DNA of 64,000 nt from JAUYQR01 sp050632395 (GCF_050632395.1 NZ_CP192600.1:310001-374000); one strand, 5' to 3'. Counted from the first letter of the stretch, positions 51,292 through 60,425 are shown. Notes: a model not told the origin generated them from the sequence alone. Program-made: numbers and translations.

Positions 51292-52173
51292 GTGAACATT
51301 ATCCTTACAGTGCTGCAGATTGTTGCTCCGGTGGCTATTCTGGGCGGGATTGGCTTTCTTTGGGTCAAAGCCGGGTTCGAATACCGGATGGAGTTCATCA
51401 CCCGGTTGTGCATGACGCTTTCGGTTCCCGCGCTTATTTTCACCGCGCTGATGAAGACCGAGATCGAACCGACCGCTTTGCGGGACCTGACGTTGGCCTC
51501 GATGGCGGCTTACGGGGTGCTGACGGTGATCTTCTGGGGGGTCACGTCGGCTCTGCGGCTGGAGACGCGGACGTATCTGTCGCCGATGATCTTTGGCAAC
51601 ACGGGGAATGTGGGGCTGCCGCTGGCCTTCTTTGCGTTCGGGCAGACGGGGCTTGATTTCGCGGTGGTGGTGTTCGCGGTGATGGCGGTGTGGAGTTTTA
51701 CCTTCGGGCTTTGGGTTGTGGCGGGGGGCGGGTCGCCCTTGCGGGTGCTGAAGGAGCCGCTGGTGGGAGCAACGCTTCTGGGGGCACTGTTCCTGTGGCA
51801 GGGGTGGCAGACGCCGGAGTGGTTGACGCGGTCGCTGGAGCTGCTGGGGCAGATTGCGATTCCCTTGATGCTGATCACGCTGGGGGTGGCGGTGGCGCGG
51901 CTGTCGGCGGGGCATCTGGGGCGCGCGGTGTGGCTGAGCCTGTTGCGCGCGGTGGTGTGCATCGGCGTGGCGGCAGGGGTTGGCTGGGCGCTGGGGCTGC
52001 CGCCGGTGGCGCTGGCGGTGCTGGTGTTGCAGGTGTCGACGCCGGTGGCGGTGACGTCCTATATGCTGGCGGCGAAGTATGGCGCCGATAGTGATGCAGT
52101 GGCGGGAATGGTCATCGCGTCCACGCTGCTGTCGGTGGTGACGCTGCCGGTCACTCTCGCTTTTCTGATCTGA
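51292..52173 (+). CDS. AEC-family (auxin efflux carrier-like) transporter
   Basis: A 293-residue protein with ten hydrophobic helices in two halves of five, the AEC layout, and the conserved FGNTGNVGLPLAFFAFG near 103-119. It is probably an inner-membrane exporter or uptake carrier of organic acids; the substrate is unknown. The GTG start is preceded by AAGGGAAA. The 84 bases to hspQ hold CTTGTCC and GGACACAAG, an imperfect inverted pair. Confidence 0.88.
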   Translation: MNIILTVLQIVAPVAILGGIGFLWVKAGFEYRMEFITRLCMTLSVPALIFTALMKTEIEPTALRDLTLASMAAYGVLTVIFWGVTSALRLETRTYLSPMIFGNTGNVGLPLAFFAFGQTGLDFAVVVFAVMAVWSFTFGLWVVAGGGSPLRVLKEPLVGATLLGALFLWQGWQTPEWLTRSLELLGQIAIPLMLITLGVAVARLSAGHLGRAVWLSLLRAVVCIGVAAGVGWALGLPPVALAVLVLQVSTPVAVTSYMLAAKYGADSDAVAGMVIASTLLSVVTLPVTLAFLI

Positions 52174-52253
52174 GGGTGGGGAGTTCCCCATTTCAACTGG
52201 GGGCCGAATGCACTATCTTGCCGGCAAAAGACTTATAAAGGCACGAGGGGCAG

Positions 52254-52832
52254 ATGAGCAGGTTTCTCCGTGCGTCGTTGTTGTTGCTGGTTCTGGCCTC
52301 TTGTGGAGGCGGCAACTATTCGGCGCCAAGGCAGATGGATGACGCCTGCGCGATCATCCGCGAACGTCCCAAATATCTGCGCGCGATGGAGGCGACGGAA
52401 CGTCGATGGGGCGTGCCGGTGCATGTGCTGATGGCGACGATCTATCAGGAATCCAAGTTCATCGGCAACGCGCGCACGCCGCATACCTTTGCGCTGGGCA
52501 TCATTCCGATGGGGCGGCAAAGCACGGCCTACGGCTATAGCCAGGCGTTGAACGGCACCTGGGAAGAGTATCAGGACACCGAAGGCGGCCGCGGCGCCAA
52601 GCGTGACGACATCCGTGACGCGACCGATTTCATGGGCTGGTACATGGACGGATCAACGCAGAAGCTGGGAATTTCCAAATCGGACGCGGAGTCCCAATAC
52701 CTTGCCTACCACGAGGGGCGGACCGGATTTGCCAGCCAGTCCCACCTTGGCAAGCCGTGGCTGGTTGAGGTTGCGGCCAAGGTGGGCGCGCGGTCCGAGA
52801 TGTACCGCCAGCAGTTGCAGGCCTGCCGCTAA
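52254..52832 (+). CDS. Lytic transglycosylase-like (SLT) lipoprotein
   Basis: A 192-residue precursor. The signal peptide MSRFLRASLLLLVL leads to lipobox LASC (Cys17), then a lysozyme-like SLT domain. The likely catalytic Glu is in ATIYQESKF (about residue 66), and AYGYSQALNGTWEEYQ is the second conserved block. It probably cuts peptidoglycan from the outer membrane side. It is convergent with lolA, with a 3-base gap. Confidence 0.85.
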   Translation: MSRFLRASLLLLVLASCGGGNYSAPRQMDDACAIIRERPKYLRAMEATERRWGVPVHVLMATIYQESKFIGNARTPHTFALGIIPMGRQSTAYGYSQALNGTWEEYQDTEGGRGAKRDDIRDATDFMGWYMDGSTQKLGISKSDAESQYLAYHEGRTGFASQSHLGKPWLVEVAAKVGARSEMYRQQLQACR

Positions 52833-52835
52833 GCC

Positions 52836-53438
52836 TTAGTTTGCCCGCTTCCGCGTTTCGGCGGTGATGTCGAAGAGCGAGGCGCCAAGCTGCCCGCCCT
52901 TCTGCATTTCGCCAAGGATCACAGTGGTTTGCGCGCCGAGGTCATCGGTGATGATCCACTGGCGCAATTCCACCGGATCGGCGGTGAACACCAATTCGAT
53001 CGAGCCGTATTCCGGGTGTTCGGGATCTTGGGCGCGCACGCGGGTAGACGTGCCATCCTCGGTATGCGCAACCACCATCTTGGCGCGGGCAAGGTCGATG
53101 TTCTCTGCAAGGATCAGGTTCAGGGGCGTGCGCTTCAGGGGGTATTGTTCGGGCGGCTGGTTCGATTTCGCATCAAATATCGCGACCTGCTGACCACCGG
53201 CCATCACGAGGCTGCGGTCCGGCGGGGCATATTCGAACCGCACCCGGCCCGGACGCTTGATGAATATCTTGCCGGTGGCGATGCTGCCGTCGGAGTTCAC
53301 TTGGGTAAAGTCTGCTTCGACCGTGGACAGGCCGTTCAGATAATTCGACAGCGTGCCAAGCGGAATCTTCTCCGCCAGAGCGGGAAAGGTGAAGGCGGCA
53401 AGGGCAAGCGGGGCCAGAAAGGCGGTGCGAATGTTCAT
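52836..53438 (-). CDS. lolA: Outer-membrane lipoprotein carrier LolA family protein
   Basis: A 200-residue precursor with signal peptide MNIRTAFLAPLALAAFTFPALA. LSTVEADFTQVNSDGSIATG, then RPGRVRFEYAPPDRSLVMAG, is the LolA beta-barrel signature. It shuttles lipoproteins across the periplasm. The ATG at 53438 fits the signal peptide; the large upstream extension in the same frame is not used. It is divergent from dadA across a 269-base region. Confidence 0.88.
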   Translation of the reverse strand: MNIRTAFLAPLALAAFTFPALAEKIPLGTLSNYLNGLSTVEADFTQVNSDGSIATGKIFIKRPGRVRFEYAPPDRSLVMAGGQQVAIFDAKSNQPPEQYPLKRTPLNLILAENIDLARAKMVVAHTEDGTSTRVRAQDPEHPEYGSIELVFTADPVELRQWIITDDLGAQTTVILGEMQKGGQLGASLFDITAETRKRAN

Positions 53439-53627
53439 GCCTGTGAATATAGCGGCGCGGTGGCGCGCTTGCACCCCTGCGCAAAGGATTGTCGCGGGGT
53501 TGTGCCGATGGCGTGATGGCGCGTGACCTATCGCGGCAGCGCGGATTCGTTCGCGTGATCTGGGCGTGGGTGGATATTTCTTCGATAGATTGGCGATAGA
53601 ACCGAAGAAACTTCGTGTAATGTTGTC

Positions 53628-53641
53628 AGATTGCGCAATCT
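53628..53641. promoter_or_regulatory. Perfect 14-bp palindrome upstream of dadA (candidate Lrp/AsnC-type operator)
   Basis: AGATTGCGCAATCT is self-complementary and lies 66 bases before the dadA ATG, in the lolA-dadA divergent region (53439-53707). Amino-acid catabolic genes of proteobacteria are often under Lrp/AsnC-family control with TTGCGCAA-like cores. A GATAGA direct repeat lies just upstream (53584-53600). No clear -35/-10 pair is visible. Confidence 0.4.
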
Positions 53642-53707
53642 TCCCCAAGAAATTCCTGCGCTTCGGCGTATTTTCCGGCCAAGCGGGCTTTTGGCAGGAT
53701 GGGTCAG

Positions 53708-55012
53708 ATGAAAGTTGTCGTTCTTGGTGCGGGCGTGATCGGCGTAACCTCGGCCTGGTATCTGGCACAGGCCGGGCATGAGGTGACGGTGATCGACCGG
53801 CAGCGCGCGCCGGCCCTGGAAACATCCTTTGCCAACGCGGGTGAGATCAGCCCCGGCTACGCCTCGCCCTGGGCCGCGCCGGGCATTCCGGTGAAGGCGC
53901 TTAAGTGGATGTTCATGGAACATGCGCCGCTGATCATCCAGCCGAAGATGGACCTGACCAAGCTGTCGTGGATGGCGCGGATGCTGATGAACTGCACGGC
54001 CGAGGCCTATGCGGTGAACAAAAGCCGGATGGTGCGGCTGGCGGAATATTCGCGCGATTGCCTGATGGACCTACGCGCCGAGACCGGCATTTCCTATGAC
54101 GAGCGCACACAAGGCACCTTGCAGTTGTTCCGTACCGAAAAGCAGGTTGCGGCGGCGGAGAAGGACATTGCTGTCCTTAAGGCCGACGGGGTGCCGTTCG
54201 AGGTGCTGGACGCTGATCAATGCGTCGCGGCCGAGCCGGGGCTGGCCGCGTCGCGCGGCAAGATCGCGGGCGGGTTGCGGCTGCCGGGCGACGAGACGGG
54301 CGATTGCTTCAAGTTCACGCAAAGCCTGTCGAAGCTGGCCGAAGCGGCGGGCGTGACCTTCCGTTATGGCGTTGGGATCGACCGTCTGGAGGTCGAGGCT
54401 GGCCGGATCGTGGCGGTGCATACGTCGGAAGGTCGGGTGACGGCGGATGCCTTCGTGGTGGCGCTGGGATCGTATTCGCCGGCGCTGGTCGCGCCTTTGG
54501 GGATGAAGCTGCCGGTCTACCCGGTGAAAGGCTATTCGATCACCGTGCCGATCGTGGACGAGGCGCGCGCGCCGGTGTCGACGGTGATGGACGAGACCCA
54601 CAAGATCGCGATCACCCGGCTGGGCGACCGTATCCGTGTGGGCGGGATGGCCGAACTTGCCGGCTTCGACATGAGCCTTTCGCCGAAGCGGCAGGCGACC
54701 CTGACCCATTCGGTCGAGGATCTGTTCGGCGGCGCGGGCGACCAGGCGCGCGCCAGCTTCTGGTGCGGCCTGCGTCCGATGACGCCGGACGGGACGCCGG
54801 TGGTGGGCCGCTCGCCTATTGCGAACCTTTACCTCAACACCGGGCACGGCACGCTGGGCTGGACGATGGCCGCAGGGTCGGGCCGGGTGCTGGCCGACAT
54901 CATGTCGGGCAAGCGGGCCGAGATCGAGGCCGGCGACCTAGGCTATTCGCGCTACGTGCGTGAGGCCGGTCGCGGCAAGCGGGCAGGCGGTGGGATGCCG
55001 GTTCCGGCGTAA
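53708..55012 (+). CDS. dadA: D-amino acid dehydrogenase
   Basis: A 434-residue FAD enzyme of the DAO/DadA family. The N-terminal dinucleotide motif is VVLGAGVIGVTSAWYLA (GAGVIG at 7-12). ETSFANAGEISPGYASPW is the DadA signature, and FWCGLRPMTPDGTPVVG the C-terminal FAD block. It oxidises D-alanine and other D-amino acids to keto acids at the membrane quinone pool. The ATG at 53708 has GGATGGG spaced correctly, while the ATG three codons earlier is too close to its AGG. Confidence 0.93.
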   Translation: MKVVVLGAGVIGVTSAWYLAQAGHEVTVIDRQRAPALETSFANAGEISPGYASPWAAPGIPVKALKWMFMEHAPLIIQPKMDLTKLSWMARMLMNCTAEAYAVNKSRMVRLAEYSRDCLMDLRAETGISYDERTQGTLQLFRTEKQVAAAEKDIAVLKADGVPFEVLDADQCVAAEPGLAASRGKIAGGLRLPGDETGDCFKFTQSLSKLAEAAGVTFRYGVGIDRLEVEAGRIVAVHTSEGRVTADAFVVALGSYSPALVAPLGMKLPVYPVKGYSITVPIVDEARAPVSTVMDETHKIAITRLGDRIRVGGMAELAGFDMSLSPKRQATLTHSVEDLFGGAGDQARASFWCGLRPMTPDGTPVVGRSPIANLYLNTGHGTLGWTMAAGSGRVLADIMSGKRAEIEAGDLGYSRYVREAGRGKRAGGGMPVPA

Positions 55013-55015
55013 TCG

Positions 55016-56953
55016 TCAGCCCTTCAGTTCCGAGGTGATCCGCACCGGACCGGCCTGACCTTTCAGCTTGGCCCGGTAGATCACCACGCCTTCCACGACA
55101 CGCATCACATAGGTGCGGGTTTCCGTGAAGGGGATGGTTTCGACCCAATCGACGATGTCGACATCCGGCCTGCGCGGATCGCCGAATTCGGTGATCCAAC
55201 GGCGCGGACGGCCGGGGCCGGCGTTGTAACCCGATGCGATCAGCGCGACGGAGGGACCGAATTCGTCTGCCATCTCGGCCAGGTAGGCGGCCCCCATCGC
55301 GACGTTGTAGGCCGGGTCGGAGAACAGGCGTCCAGCCTCGAACGGTTTGCCCAGCTTGTCCGCCATATGCTTGGCCGTGCCGGGCAGCACCTGCATCAAC
55401 CCGCGCGCATCGGCGGATGAGCGGGCGGCGGGGTCGAATTCGCTTTCGCGCCGGGCAATGGCAAGGGCGAGGGCGCGGCTGACCTTCAGCCCATCGGGCA
55501 CGAAAGCGGGAACGGGGTAGTAGGCGCGTGGCAGGATCAGTCCGCGTTCGGCGGCGAATTTGCCGACAAGGACGGCGATGTGCGGCTCTTCGATCGCCAG
55601 TGCCATGTCGGCAAGCTGCGCAAGCTCGGGATCTGTCAGGTTTTCGCCAAGGTGCAGGATGAAGCGTTTGGCCAGCGTCAGATCGCCTGCCTTCAGCAAT
55701 AGGAACGCAGCCTCCAGAACCGACGAGCGCGCAAACGCGGCCTGACGCCAATCCGGCGGGCGTTTGTCGGACAGAAGGGCCGGGTCAAGCGACAGGCCAA
55801 GCCGTTCGGCGGCGAGAAGGCCGTAGTAGGCGGTCTGGTGCTGTGCGGCGGCGCGGTAGGTTGCGGTCGCGTCCTGACCGGCAGCCTCTTCGGCGCGGGC
55901 CTGCCAGTAAAGCGCGCGGGCAAGGCTGATGGGGGTGGAAACGCCAGCCTTCAGGTGGGCGAAGTGTTTCAGCGCGGTGGCGGGATCGTTCAGTTTGCGC
56001 AGGGCGATGAAGCCCGACAGAAACTCAAGATCCGCATAATCCGAGCCTTCGGTCAGATGATGGCGCGAGGCGACGCGGTAGGCTTCGGACGCGCGGTCCT
56101 GCCGGATCAGCCAGCGCGCCAGCACGGCGCGCCGGTCGGCCCAGACGTCCGGGCGGCCCAAGGTTTCGGCGCTGTCGGAGCGTTCGAGGATCAGCGCAAG
56201 CGCGTCGTCGTAGAGGTCTTTCTTCATCCGCCATTGAAAGCGTTCGAAGGCAAGGCCGGGGTCACTGGCCAGCGCCTTTGGCACGGCGGCGATCAACCCG
56301 GTGACGCCAGCGCTTTCGGAGCGGAGAGCAAGGCGGGCGCGGGCCAGCGCCTGCTGGCCTTCGGACACGCGGGGCAGCATCCGATCGGCCTCGGCCTTGC
56401 GGCCCTGCCAGAGCAGCGTATCCAGCCGCAGGTCATGGACAAAGCCCACCGCTTCGGGCGCGAGGCCGATCAGCTTCGCCTCTTCCTCGGCGGTGAAGGG
56501 TAGGGTGGACCACGCGCGCATCGCTTCTGTCTCGGCCTCGGCGGCGCGGCCGGTGGCCAGCAGTGCGCCGACGAGGGCGACAGAGCCGGTACCGGTTTCA
56601 GGCAGGTCAGAGCCGAAATAGGCGATCACGCGGGCGGGGTCGGTGGACCGTGCAACCGCCTCTTCGCCCTTCTCCTTCAGAAGCGGAAGGCCCGGCCAAT
56701 CGGAGCGCTTGACAAGAAACGCCTCATACTCGCCCAGCCGCCCCTCGCCGGCGCGCAGGCGCTGCCATTCGATGACATCGCGGCCCACGCCTTGCGGCGC
56801 AACCGACAGGGCGCCGTTCCAGTCGCTGCCCGCTGCCAGTTCCAGCGCGGTGCGCATTGCCTGAACCTCGTCGGCACGGGCCGTGCTGAAGGGCACAGCG
56901 GCGATCAGCAGGACAAGGGGAAGGGCGCGGACGAATGCAGGGAAAACTTTCAT
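55016..56953 (-). CDS. slt: Soluble lytic murein transglycosylase
   Basis: A 645-residue periplasmic enzyme. A signal peptide (MKVFPAFVRALPLVLLIAAV) precedes a long alpha-helical superhelix (40-480) and the C-terminal SLT domain with catalytic Glu503 in ARRESEFDP and SSADARGLMQVLPGTAK. It cleaves peptidoglycan glycan strands to anhydromuropeptides. slt divergent from dapA is a common alphaproteobacterial arrangement. Confidence 0.94.
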   Translation of the reverse strand: MKVFPAFVRALPLVLLIAAVPFSTARADEVQAMRTALELAAGSDWNGALSVAPQGVGRDVIEWQRLRAGEGRLGEYEAFLVKRSDWPGLPLLKEKGEEAVARSTDPARVIAYFGSDLPETGTGSVALVGALLATGRAAEAETEAMRAWSTLPFTAEEEAKLIGLAPEAVGFVHDLRLDTLLWQGRKAEADRMLPRVSEGQQALARARLALRSESAGVTGLIAAVPKALASDPGLAFERFQWRMKKDLYDDALALILERSDSAETLGRPDVWADRRAVLARWLIRQDRASEAYRVASRHHLTEGSDYADLEFLSGFIALRKLNDPATALKHFAHLKAGVSTPISLARALYWQARAEEAAGQDATATYRAAAQHQTAYYGLLAAERLGLSLDPALLSDKRPPDWRQAAFARSSVLEAAFLLLKAGDLTLAKRFILHLGENLTDPELAQLADMALAIEEPHIAVLVGKFAAERGLILPRAYYPVPAFVPDGLKVSRALALAIARRESEFDPAARSSADARGLMQVLPGTAKHMADKLGKPFEAGRLFSDPAYNVAMGAAYLAEMADEFGPSVALIASGYNAGPGRPRRWITEFGDPRRPDVDIVDWVETIPFTETRTYVMRVVEGVVIYRAKLKGQAGPVRITSELKG

Positions 56954-57090
56954 GCGGCGGAAAATGCCTGACCCGCTCGCTGACGACAACCCACGACTGC
57001 GTTAGCTGCAAGACTTGGCTTTGCGGGGGGACCGGTCTAAGACGATGGCGTTTGCAACCGGGCCGGATGGTCCAATGAGGGAGATGCGTC

Positions 57091-57963
57091 ATGATCAGAG
57101 GGTCCATTCCAGCCCTGGTGACGCCGTTCAAGAACGGCGAACTCGATCTGGTGACGCTGAAAAAACTCGTCGACTGGCACATTGCCGAAGGGTCGACCGG
57201 GATCGTGCCGGTGGGCACCACGGGCGAAAGCCCGACGCTGAGCCACGCCGAACATCAAAAGGTGATCGAGGAAGTGGTCGCCGCCGTTGCGGGCCGGGTG
57301 CCGGTGATCGCGGGCGCGGGGTCGAACAACACGGTCGAGGGGATTTCCCTCATCCGGCACGCCGAAAAGGTCGGGGCCGATGCGGCGCTGGTGGTAACGC
57401 CCTACTACAACAAGCCGACGCAGGCGGGCCTCATCGCGCATTACACAGCGCTGCATGATTGCTGCCGGTTGCCGATCATCATCTACAACATTCCCGGCCG
57501 CTCGGTCGTGGACATGAGCCCCGAAACGATGGGCAAGCTGGCCGAGTTGCCCCGGATCATCGGGGTCAAGGACGCAACCGGCAAGATCGAGCGCGTGTCG
57601 ATGCAACGCGCGACCTGCGGGGCGGACTTCATCCAGCTGTCGGGCGAGGACGCGACCGCGCTTGGCTTCAACGCGCATGGCGGGGTCGGCTGCATTTCGG
57701 TGACCGCGAACGTCGCGCCGCGCCTGTGCGCCGAGTTCCAGGCGGCAACGCTGGCCGGCGATTACGCCCGCGCGCTGGAGTATCAGGACCGGCTGATGCC
57801 GCTGCACGAGGCGATCTTCATCGAACCGGGGTTGGTCGGCGCGAAATACGGGCTTTCGCTGCTGGGGCTGTGCAGCGAGGAAGTTCGGCTGCCGCTGGTT
57901 GGGCTGACCGATGGCACCAAGGCGAAGATCAAGGCCGCGATGAAGCACGCCGGTGTGATCTGA
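57091..57963 (+). CDS. dapA: 4-hydroxy-tetrahydrodipicolinate synthase
   Basis: A 290-residue class I aldolase with GTTGESPTL at 42-50, Tyr132 and Arg137 in YNIPGRS, and Schiff-base Lys160 in GVKDATG. It condenses pyruvate and aspartate semialdehyde in the lysine/diaminopimelate pathway. The nearby proline-racemase and DadA genes raise the possibility of a hydroxyproline-pathway deaminase of the same fold, but the DapA-type Arg in GRS and the slt neighbour favour DapA. GGGAG precedes the ATG. Confidence 0.93.
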   Translation: MIRGSIPALVTPFKNGELDLVTLKKLVDWHIAEGSTGIVPVGTTGESPTLSHAEHQKVIEEVVAAVAGRVPVIAGAGSNNTVEGISLIRHAEKVGADAALVVTPYYNKPTQAGLIAHYTALHDCCRLPIIIYNIPGRSVVDMSPETMGKLAELPRIIGVKDATGKIERVSMQRATCGADFIQLSGEDATALGFNAHGGVGCISVTANVAPRLCAEFQAATLAGDYARALEYQDRLMPLHEAIFIEPGLVGAKYGLSLLGLCSEEVRLPLVGLTDGTKAKIKAAMKHAGVI

Positions 57964-57978
57964 CCGGTTTCAGCTGTC

Positions 57979-58000
57979 TTCAAATATCCCCGCCGGAGGC
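57979..58000 (-). repeat. GCCTCCGG-type dispersed element, copy 2
   Basis: On the minus strand it reads GCCTCCGGCGGGGATATTTG, continuing AAGACAG. It lies 15 bases after the dapA stop. Relative to the gene before it, its orientation is the same as copy 1 at 47768-47790. Similar GCCTCCGGCGGGGATATTT strings are frequent in Rhodobacteraceae genomes from memory. Confidence 0.5.
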
Positions 58001-58072
58001 TTCTGCGGGCAAGGCCGGAAACCTCTGGCAGGGATAGTTCCTGACAGATGAAGGACCGCTGGTGAGGGCAAG

Positions 58073-59101
58073 ATGCGAACATCCAAGGTAATTCACGTGA
58101 TTTCGGCTCATGCCGAGGGCGAGGTTGGTGACGTGATCGTCGGCGGCGTTGCACCGCCGCCGGGCGCTACCCTGTGGGAGATGCGCGAGGCGCTGTGGCA
58201 GGACCAGACCCTGCGGCGGTTCCTGCTGAACGAACCGCGCGGCGGGGTGTTCCGGCATGTGAACCTGCTGGTGCCGCCGAAAGACCCGCGCGCACAGATG
58301 GGCTTCATCATCATGGAACCCGAAGACAACCCGCCGATGTCGGGATCAAACTCGATCTGCGTGGCGACCGTGCTTCTGGACAGCGGCATCATCCCGATGG
58401 TGGAGCCGGTGACGGAGTTGGTTCTGGAAGCGCCCGGCGGTCTGGTTGCGGTGCGGGCGGAATGCCGAAACGGCAAGGCCGAGCGCATCTTCGTGCGCAA
58501 CCTGCCGTCTTTTGCCGACCGTCTGGGGGTGCCGCTGGAGGTTCCGGGGATCGGGCGGTTGATCGTGGACACGGCCTATGGGGCGGACAGTTTCGTGGTG
58601 GTGGACGCTGCGGCGCTGGGCTTTAACCATGCGCCCGAGGAGGCCCATGCGATGGCAAAGCTGGGTGTCCAGATCACCACGGCGGCGGATGAGCAGATCG
58701 GCTTTTCGCACCCCGAAAACCCGGACTGGCGGCATTTTTCGTTCTGCCTGTTCGCGGGGCCATTGGTGCGGGTGGCGGATGGCTGGGAGACGAAGCACGC
58801 CGTTTCCGTTCGCCCCGGCAAGATCGACCGGTCTCCCACCGGCACGGCGGTTTCGGCGCGGCTGGCGCTGATGGCGGCGCGCGGCCAGATCGGGCCGGGC
58901 GAGGTGTTGCGGGCGCGGTCGCTGATCGGCGGGCAGTTCGAGGGGCGCATCGTCGGCGCGGCTCGGGTGGGTGAGAAGCCTGCGATCCTGCCCGAAATCT
59001 CGGGCCGGGCGTGGATCACCGGCACGCACCAGCACATGCTGGACCCCGCCGATCCGTGGCCAGAAGGTTACCGGCTGTCCGACACCTGGGGCGCGCGGTG
59101 A
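58073..59101 (+). CDS. Proline racemase-family protein with Ser/Thr in place of the catalytic cysteines
   Basis: A 342-residue protein with the diaminopimelate-epimerase-like double fold of proline racemases. The two catalytic positions are Ser90 (MSGSNS, not MCGH) and Thr256 (DRSPTGTA, not SPCGT). Two-Cys members racemise proline or epimerise hydroxyproline; members lacking one or both Cys include trans-3-hydroxy-L-proline dehydratases. A dehydratase-like or novel activity is therefore more likely than racemisation. Its stop overlaps the GTG start of a DMT transporter gene, suggesting a shared substrate. Confidence 0.8.
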   Translation: MRTSKVIHVISAHAEGEVGDVIVGGVAPPPGATLWEMREALWQDQTLRRFLLNEPRGGVFRHVNLLVPPKDPRAQMGFIIMEPEDNPPMSGSNSICVATVLLDSGIIPMVEPVTELVLEAPGGLVAVRAECRNGKAERIFVRNLPSFADRLGVPLEVPGIGRLIVDTAYGADSFVVVDAAALGFNHAPEEAHAMAKLGVQITTAADEQIGFSHPENPDWRHFSFCLFAGPLVRVADGWETKHAVSVRPGKIDRSPTGTAVSARLALMAARGQIGPGEVLRARSLIGGQFEGRIVGAARVGEKPAILPEISGRAWITGTHQHMLDPADPWPEGYRLSDTWGAR

Positions 59102-59967
59102 TCCTGTCGGACAACCATCGCGGCGCGCTTTACATGACCGGCTCGATGGCGGGCTTTGCGGTTGAGGACGTGTTCGTCAAGGCCGCCGCCAAGGTGATGC
59201 CCTTGGGCCAGATCCTGCTGCTGATGGGGATCGTCGGGGTGCTGGTGTTCGCCCTGATGGCAAAGGCAAGGGGCGAAACGGTGGCACCGCGCGCCTTTGT
59301 GGCCCCGGCGATGCTGGTGCGGTCGGCGTTCGAGGTGGTGGGGCGTCTGTTCTATGGCCTTTCCATTGCGCTGACGGCGCTGTCCACCACCTCTGCGATC
59401 CTGCAGGCGACGCCGTTGGTCGTGGTTGCGGCGGCGGCGCTGTTCTTTGGCGAGAAGGTCGGCTGGCAACGCTGGCTGGCGGTTATCGTCGGGTTTGTCG
59501 GCGTGCTTGTCATCCTGCGACCGGGGGTGGAGGGGTTTTCTGCCCTGTCGCTGTTGGCTGTCGTGGGTCTGTTGGGCTTTGCCGGGCGTGACCTTGCGAC
59601 GCGGGCGGCGCCCAAGGGGCTGTCGAACCGGCAGTTGGGAATTCTGGGGTTTGCCATGCTGGCGACGGCGGGTGCGATCTTGCTTGCGTGGAGCGGCGGG
59701 GCAGTGCTTCCGGACCTGCATGGGCTGGCGCTAATTGCGGGGGGCAGCGTGTTCGGCATCCTTGGATATCACGCGTTGACCGGGGCGATGCGGACGGGCG
59801 AAGTGTCGCTGGTCACGCCGTTTCGCTACACCCGTCTGGTGTTCGCAATGATCCTTGCGATGGCGATATTCAATGAGCGGCCGGATGCGGCGACTTGGGC
59901 CGGTGCGGCGCTGGTCGTGGCCTCGGGCATTTACACGCTGACGCGCAGCCGCGCTCAGACCCGGTGA
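59098..59967 (+). CDS. EamA/DMT-family transporter
   Basis: A 289-residue inner-membrane protein with ten helices in two EamA repeats (first ATPLVVVAAAALFFGEKVGW; second TRLVFAMILAMAIFNERPDA). The GTG start overlaps the stop of the proline-racemase-family gene (GTGA). Such carriers export or import amino acids and other metabolites; coupling suggests it moves the substrate or product of that enzyme. The last 13 bases overlap the convergent rlmH. Confidence 0.87.
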   Translation: MILSDNHRGALYMTGSMAGFAVEDVFVKAAAKVMPLGQILLLMGIVGVLVFALMAKARGETVAPRAFVAPAMLVRSAFEVVGRLFYGLSIALTALSTTSAILQATPLVVVAAAALFFGEKVGWQRWLAVIVGFVGVLVILRPGVEGFSALSLLAVVGLLGFAGRDLATRAAPKGLSNRQLGILGFAMLATAGAILLAWSGGAVLPDLHGLALIAGGSVFGILGYHALTGAMRTGEVSLVTPFRYTRLVFAMILAMAIFNERPDAATWAGAALVVASGIYTLTRSRAQTR

Positions 59968-60425
59968 TACGGCGAGCCGGACAGGATCGTCGTGGCGCGG
60001 TAAAGCTGTTCGGCCAGCATCACGCGCACCAGCATGTGCGGCCAGACCATGCGGCCAAAGCTGATCGCAAGATCGGCGCGGGCGCGCAGGCCGGGGTCGA
60101 TTCCATCTGCGCCGCCGATGATGAAAGCCGCGTCCTGCCGGCCGGTGTCACGCCACTGGGCAAGCTGGGTGGCAAGGTCTGGGCTGGACAGGGTCTTGCC
60201 GCGTTCATCCAGCACAACCAGCGCCGCGCCGGCGGGCAGGGCGCGCGCCAGAAGCTCGGCTTCAGCCGCCATGCCACCGCCGCGCTTGTCTTCGACCTCG
60301 TGTTCGGTGACAGGGCCAAGGCCCAGCGCGCGACCGGTGCGGTCGGCGCGGGCAAGGTAATCATCCACCAGCACGCGTTCAGGCCCGGCGCGCAGCCGAC
60401 CAACGGCGCACAGGTGAAGCCGCAT
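59955..60425 (-). CDS. rlmH: 23S rRNA pseudouridine-1915 N3-methyltransferase RlmH
   Basis: A 156-residue SPOUT methyltransferase. LVVLDERGKTLSSPDLATQL and FIIGGADGIDP form the knot, and the C-terminal FGRMVWPHMLVRVMLAEQLY is nearly invariant. It methylates helix 69 of 23S rRNA in assembled ribosomes. The start MRLHLCAVGRL overlaps the rsfS stop by one base (TGATG), the standard rsfS-rlmH pair. Confidence 0.96.
   Translation of the reverse strand: MRLHLCAVGRLRAGPERVLVDDYLARADRTGRALGLGPVTEHEVEDKRGGGMAAEAELLARALPAGAALVVLDERGKTLSSPDLATQLAQWRDTGRQDAAFIIGGADGIDPGLRARADLAISFGRMVWPHMLVRVMLAEQLYRATTILSGSPYHRV

Noticed and set aside
50881..52191. A 436-codon minus-strand frame covering hspQ and running antisense through the AEC carrier
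   Set aside because: Only the last 108 codons resemble a protein (HspQ). The rest is Arg/His/Gln-rich antisense translation of GC-rich coding sequence.
53708..59101. A hydroxyproline catabolic cluster (DadA-like oxidase, DapA-like deaminase, racemase-family enzyme)
   Set aside because: The DapA-like protein has the DapA arginine motif YNIPGRS and sits in the usual slt-dapA context. dadA is separated from it by slt on the other strand, and no semialdehyde dehydrogenase or regulator is linked.
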